This document shows, piece by piece, positions 59,925-64,000 of a DNA stretch of 64,000 nucleotides. This DNA comes from an uncultured Clostridia bacterium. Lineage in GTDB: Bacteria > Bacillota > Clostridia > Oscillospirales > Ruminococcaceae. The DNA is taken from assembly GCA_945829235.1 (NCBI GenBank), contig CALZUA010000018.1:1-64000 (forward strand). The letters are read 5' to 3'. The position numbers and the translations under genes were made by a program. Under the pieces are notes generated by a model. It did not search any database and had not been told where the DNA came from. It saw nothing but the letters and a program-made list of their open reading frames with translations. Numbering within the stretch: position 1 is the first letter of the stretch; every line of letters begins with the position of its first letter.

Positions 59925-62900
59925 TTATTCAACCGATTTCAGCGACTCAACCATACTGATTTTCTTAAGTACACGCGACATCAGCAGGTTCACCAAAAGC
60001 GAAAATGCCGCCGTAACCAAAAATGCCCACAAGAACGAGAGCGGGTGAATTGTGCGCCCGAACATAACCTCGTCAATTTCTGCGGTCTGAATTACGAACA
60101 TACAAAGCGCTGTTCCCAGCCCCAGTCCAACCAAGCCGCCTATCAGCGACAGCACGATATTTTCGCGGAAAACGTACGCCGAAACCTCGTTGTCGTAAAA
60201 TCCGAGCACCTTCAGCGTGGCGATTTCGCGTATTCGCTCGGTGATGTTGACGTTCGTGAGGTTGTACAAAACAACCAGCGCGAGCGCTCCCGCCGATACA
60301 ATCAGCACAATCGTCACCAAGTCCATTATCGACATAACGTCGTGTATTCTCGACATTGAGGACGCGTTGATGTTGACCGTGAGCACCTTGTCGGTTTTCA
60401 GCATAAACTCGCTGAACTCCTCGGATTTCTCGTCCGCGCTTGTAATACCGTTCTTAAAATAAATGATATTGTAAACGGGCGCCGCGCCGAAAATCTCCTT
60501 GTAATCTTCCTCGGAGAGGTACAGATAGTGGCTTGTATAATGCTCGGTTATGCCCGCGATTTTTAAGCTCTTGTACTCGCCGTCCCTTATCTGAATTGAA
60601 ATTTCATCGCCGGCTTTCGCACCGAGGAGCTTTGCCGCTTTCTCGGAGATAATCGCGCCGTCCGTGAGCGAGAGCTTTTTCTTGGAAACGCGCTCTCTGA
60701 AATCGATGAAATCACCGATTTTCTCGGCTTCCTCCGCGCAGGTGATGTAGCACTGCACCGCCGCGTCACCGTTTCGCGTTTCGTACTGCTTGATAAGCGC
60801 GCGGGTGTACTGCGTATCCGGATTGTACTCCTCGAGCGCCGCGTAGATGTTCTCCACCTCGGACTGTTTCGCATCGTTTTTGTACGCGATAAAACCGCTG
60901 TAATTGTTGATATCGAGATACTGCAAATCCACGATATCCGAAATCGAGTCCTTCAACCCAAATCCCGTCAGCGAAAGCGCTGTACAGCCCGCAATTCCGA
61001 TTACCGTCATAAACATTCTGCGCTTATAACGGAAAAGGTTTCTGCCGCTGATTTTCGAGAAGAAGCCCATTCTGTTCCACAAGAACGGGATTTTCTCGAG
61101 GAACACGCGCTTTCCGGCTTTCGGCGCTTTCGGGCGCATAAGCGAAGCGGGTGTTTCGCGGAGCGCTTTGCGACAGCTGAAAAACACCGTCAGGGCAATC
61201 GCCGCGGTCATTGTCCCTATCGAGAAAAGCATATTTCCAACCTCAAAGAGGTAGTGGAAATCCCTGATTGTGTACATCATCGAGTACGCGAACATTATCA
61301 CGGACGGGAACAAAACGCACCCGCCAAACGCGCCGAGCGTGCCGCCGACAACCGCTCCCGATACCGCGTAAATCATATAATGCCGCATAATCGCGCCGTT
61401 TCCGTAGCCGAGCGCCTTGATTGTGCCGATTTGCGTGCGCTGTTCCTCGACCATTCTCGACATTGTGGTAAGGCAGACAAGCCCCGCAACCAACAGGAAA
61501 AACACGGGGAAAATTGCCGCGATTTTGTCGATACGCTCGGCGTTGCTCCCGTATTCGGAGTAGCCAACGTTGTCATCGCGCGTGAAAATATACCACTCGG
61601 CGTTGCCCGCATTAGAAATCTTCTCTTTCGCGTCCGCAATTTCCTTTTCGGCTTTGGCAATCTCCTCGTTGTACTCGCGAACACCGTCCTCGTACTCAAC
61701 CTGACCGTCCGCAAGCTTTTTCTTCGCGTCTGCAATTTTCGTCAAGCCGTTCTCGTAATCAAGAACGCCCTGCTCGTATTCTGCCTTTTTCGCGTTAAAC
61801 TCGGCTAAACCCTCGTTATAAGCGCGCTCACCGTCCGCAAGTTTCTGCGCGTTTGCGTTGTACTCGGCAAGCCCCGCGTTGTATTTGTCAAGATTTTCCG
61901 CGAGAACTTTCTCGAAAGCGGCAAGCATACCCTCTGCGGTGTTCAAATCTTCTTCGTTTGCGTCAATCTGCGCTTTCGCCGCTTCAAGCTCGGCAATGTT
62001 CTGCTTGAGCATAGCTTTCGCCGCCTCAAGCTCCGCACGCTGAGCCGCCATCGCTTCCTTGCCGTAAGCCTGTTCAGCGGCAATCAGCTGTTGTTCCTTT
62101 GCATCAAGCTCCGCGAGAATCGCGTTGCACTGCTCCAAACCCGCATAATACTGCGCTTTTGCCGCTTCAAGCTGTTCTCTTCCCTCGACAAGCCCCTTTT
62201 TATTTGCGTCAATTTCCGCTTTACCTTCGTCAATTTGCTGTTTAGCTTCATCAAGCGTTTTCTTGCCCTCGGCAAGCTTGGATTTACCGTCATTCAGCTC
62301 TGCAAGCGAACTCGCGAGCTTTTTCTCCGCGTCAGCAATCTGCACCGCGCCATCGTCCAGCTTAACTTTCGCGTCAGCAAGCTCTTTCTCGCCGTCCTCG
62401 ATTTCCTTTTTTCCGTTCTCGAGTTCAGCTTTTGCGTCATCGAGCTTCTTCTGTCCGTCAATTTTGCCCTGCGCCAAGTCCTTTTCACCGTCAACAATTT
62501 TCTTCTGCGCGTCACCGAGAACCTCGTCATAACGGATAATACTGCGCTCCTTGCCAAGCTCTTCGAGTTTAACGGAGAGCGTTTCGCGGTAATTTTCGTA
62601 CTCCTCGGAGTAGCTCGACATACCGCGCAGAGTTTCCGAGTGAACGTAAATTTCCGTGTAAACGTCCGCGGTAAAATCGCTCTCGGGCACTATCATAAAC
62701 GCGTCAAGCGCACCGTCACCGATTGTGGTGCTTCCGCGCTGGCTCATTGAAACGTACATCGGCGAGTTGTACCGACCGACAACCGTGTACTCCGTCCTTT
62801 TGAGCGGGAACTTCTCCGCCTCGGTCAAGTCAACCAGCGTTATCGTATCGCCAACATTTATGCTCTCGTGGAGCATATTGCAACTGATTAGACATTCGCC

Positions 62901-63284
62901 CTCGTTTTCGATATCGCGCCCCTCATAGATAACCGGTGTATTCACGCTGTCGGGGAGCTTGGAATAAACTCTCGTGAGGAACTCCTTGTCGCCGCGCTCA
63001 ACCGCCAAATCCGTGTACTTTGACGTGTAAACCGAGCAGTCCTCGGGCAAAACGCTTTCAATCGCCGATTTGTCGCCGTCCGTTAAACCAAACGTTGAAA
63101 CCGCCCGCAAATCAAACAAATTCTGCTTGTCGTAATAATCATCGGCGGAGGTTTTCATATCGTTACAGGTTGCGCGAACGCCGCTGAAAAAGCCAACTCC
63201 GATTACGCAAATCAGGAAAATGGACAAAAATCGGCTTTTTGTACCTTTAATTTCGCGTAAAGTGTTTTTAGTAATTGCCTTCAT
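59925..63284 (-). CDS. large FtsX-type ABC transporter permease with coiled-coil domain
   Basis: 1119 residues from the ATG at 63284, one nt after the ATPase stop. A first helix (~15-40), an extracytoplasmic region with a long coiled coil (~245-560) built from repeated DAKAELENGKKEIEDGEKEL-like segments, then an FtsX domain with three helices (~600-720, with RTQIGTIKALGYG), a second outer region and a second FtsX domain (~985-1110, RIREIATLKVLGF). This is the large-permease design of lipoprotein or peptide-sensing exporters. Cotranscribed with its ATPase. An echo of its 3' end lies downstream. Confidence 0.92.
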   Translation of the reverse strand: MKAITKNTLREIKGTKSRFLSIFLICVIGVGFFSGVRATCNDMKTSADDYYDKQNLFDLRAVSTFGLTDGDKSAIESVLPEDCSVYTSKYTDLAVERGDKEFLTRVYSKLPDSVNTPVIYEGRDIENEGECLISCNMLHESINVGDTITLVDLTEAEKFPLKRTEYTVVGRYNSPMYVSMSQRGSTTIGDGALDAFMIVPESDFTADVYTEIYVHSETLRGMSSYSEEYENYRETLSVKLEELGKERSIIRYDEVLGDAQKKIVDGEKDLAQGKIDGQKKLDDAKAELENGKKEIEDGEKELADAKVKLDDGAVQIADAEKKLASSLAELNDGKSKLAEGKKTLDEAKQQIDEGKAEIDANKKGLVEGREQLEAAKAQYYAGLEQCNAILAELDAKEQQLIAAEQAYGKEAMAAQRAELEAAKAMLKQNIAELEAAKAQIDANEEDLNTAEGMLAAFEKVLAENLDKYNAGLAEYNANAQKLADGERAYNEGLAEFNAKKAEYEQGVLDYENGLTKIADAKKKLADGQVEYEDGVREYNEEIAKAEKEIADAKEKISNAGNAEWYIFTRDDNVGYSEYGSNAERIDKIAAIFPVFFLLVAGLVCLTTMSRMVEEQRTQIGTIKALGYGNGAIMRHYMIYAVSGAVVGGTLGAFGGCVLFPSVIMFAYSMMYTIRDFHYLFEVGNMLFSIGTMTAAIALTVFFSCRKALRETPASLMRPKAPKAGKRVFLEKIPFLWNRMGFFSKISGRNLFRYKRRMFMTVIGIAGCTALSLTGFGLKDSISDIVDLQYLDINNYSGFIAYKNDAKQSEVENIYAALEEYNPDTQYTRALIKQYETRNGDAAVQCYITCAEEAEKIGDFIDFRERVSKKKLSLTDGAIISEKAAKLLGAKAGDEISIQIRDGEYKSLKIAGITEHYTSHYLYLSEEDYKEIFGAAPVYNIIYFKNGITSADEKSEEFSEFMLKTDKVLTVNINASSMSRIHDVMSIMDLVTIVLIVSAGALALVVLYNLTNVNITERIREIATLKVLGFYDNEVSAYVFRENIVLSLIGGLVGLGLGTALCMFVIQTAEIDEVMFGRTIHPLSFLWAFLVTAAFSLLVNLLMSRVLKKISMVESLKSVE

Positions 63285-63285
63285 A

Positions 63286-63987
63286 CTACCACTCAATTTC
63301 CTCAACAGGAGTCGGATTTTCGTTCAAGATAACCTCGCTTACCTTGCTGTTTTTTATCTTAATAACACGGTCAGCCATCGGAGTAATCGCGGTGTTGTGG
63401 GTGACGAGAATAACCGTCATTCCGTCCGCGCGGCAGGTGTCCTGCAACAGCTTCAAAATCATCTTTCCCGTGTTGTAGTCAAGCGCGCCGGTCGGCTCGT
63501 CGCAGAGCAACAGCTTCGGCTTCTTCGAGAGCGCACGCGCAATCGAAACACGCTGTTGTTCACCGCCCGAAAGCTGAGCTGGGAAGTTGTTCAGCCTGTC
63601 GCCAAGCCCCACCTTTGCGAGAATTTCCTCCGCGGGTATGTAATCCTTCTTCGTCTGCGCCGCAATTTCAACATTTTCCTTTGCCGTTAAATTTGGCAAA
63701 AGGTTGTAAAACTGAAAGATAAACCCGATATCAAATCTGCGGTAAAGCGTGAGCTGTTTTCGGTTATATTTATCAATGCGTTGCCCGTCAACCGAAATCT
63801 CGCCCTCATCGCTCGAGTCCATTCCGCCGAGCATATTCAGCACGGTTGTTTTTCCCGAACCCGACGGTCCCACGATAACCGCAAGCTCACCTTTTTCGAT
63901 ATCAAACGTCATTCCGTCGGCGGCGTTTATCGTGACCTCGCCGACGTGATAACGCTTGTAAACGTCCTTTAAAGTTACAAAAGACAT
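63286..63987 (-). CDS. ABC transporter ATPase
   Basis: 233 residues of the LolD/MacB class: Walker [10 protein letters not shown] (~40-48), Q-loop [11 protein letters not shown] (~89-99), signature [15 protein letters not shown] (~139-153) and Walker [13 protein letters not shown] (~159-170). Start behind AGGAAAGGTTTTT near the right edge. It pairs with the large permease. Confidence 0.95.
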   Translation of the reverse strand: MSFVTLKDVYKRYHVGEVTINAADGMTFDIEKGELAVIVGPSGSGKTTVLNMLGGMDSSDEGEISVDGQRIDKYNRKQLTLYRRFDIGFIFQFYNLLPNLTAKENVEIAAQTKKDYIPAEEILAKVGLGDRLNNFPAQLSGGEQQRVSIARALSKKPKLLLCDEPTGALDYNTGKMILKLLQDTCRADGMTVILVTHNTAITPMADRVIKIKNSKVSEVILNENPTPVEEIEW

Positions 63988-64000
63988 AAAAACCTTTCCT

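Noticed and set aside
59664-60018. Template/variable repeat pair of a diversity-generating retroelement
   Set aside because: The differences between the two copies are of mixed types, not adenine-specific, and there is no reverse transcriptase nearby.

Overview
The window is about 64 kb of a chromosome of roughly 50% GC. It most likely comes from a spore-forming clostridium of the Oscillospiraceae/Ruminococcus type. The pointers are a germination protease gene (gpr) beside rpsT, a type-Z S14, a fused SecDF, the darA-holB-ricT set, GGDEF/EAL proteins and alpha-glucan enzymes. I see no tRNA, rRNA, CRISPR array, prophage or transposase gene. Almost every recognisable promoter is a near-consensus sigma-A site with a 17-bp spacer.

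Layout. 1-8.8 kb: the 3' part of a zinc-ribbon/Ser-rich membrane protein, then leftward genes for a YgjP-type metallopeptidase, RsmI, a TrmN6-like methyltransferase, a Trk/Ktr potassium channel, a GT-C-like membrane protein and a RING-like zinc membrane protein. 8.9-25.6 kb: one leftward S10-spc-alpha supercluster from rpsJ to rplQ, with secY, adk, map, a KOW protein, infA and rpoA. A promoter and a leader of about 275 nt precede it and a terminator follows it. 25.7-37.1 kb: gpr and divergent rpsT, then a rightward PPOX/SUFU/HD operon, DUF1232, a D,D-carboxypeptidase, a MacA/MacB-like pair without an ATPase, SecDF and a DUF3795 protein.

37.2-50.2 kb: a compact convergent locus that looks like a chromosomal Fst/par-type type I toxin-antitoxin system. 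It is followed by leftward carbohydrate and housekeeping genes: two GH13 enzymes, glycogen phosphorylase, a GT4 glycosyltransferase, ricT, holB, darA, ferredoxin and dprA. 50.4-55.1 kb: two rightward c-di-GMP genes with degenerate GGDEF and intact EAL domains. 55.4-64 kb: leftward genes for a NERD protein, YchF, a beta-lactamase-fold protein, a DtxR-like regulator, an M14-like deacylase and a two-gene ABC exporter (FtsX-type permease plus ATPase).

Main points for a second look. (1) The type I toxin-antitoxin candidate at 37.22-37.52 kb has a 38-residue hydrophobic peptide, two facing consensus promoters, one shared 13-bp terminator, and a 12-nt direct repeat that makes the small RNA complementary to the start of the toxin reading frame. 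(2) A 70-nt nested hairpin precedes secDF. (3) A 370-bp MITE-like element with 26-bp inverted ends separates ricT from a glycosyltransferase gene. (4) Three genes (trkH, dprA, an FtsX permease) each have a partial echo of their own 3' region just downstream of the stop codon. (5) Many spacers of the ribosomal-protein operon hold a perfect or near-perfect hairpin.
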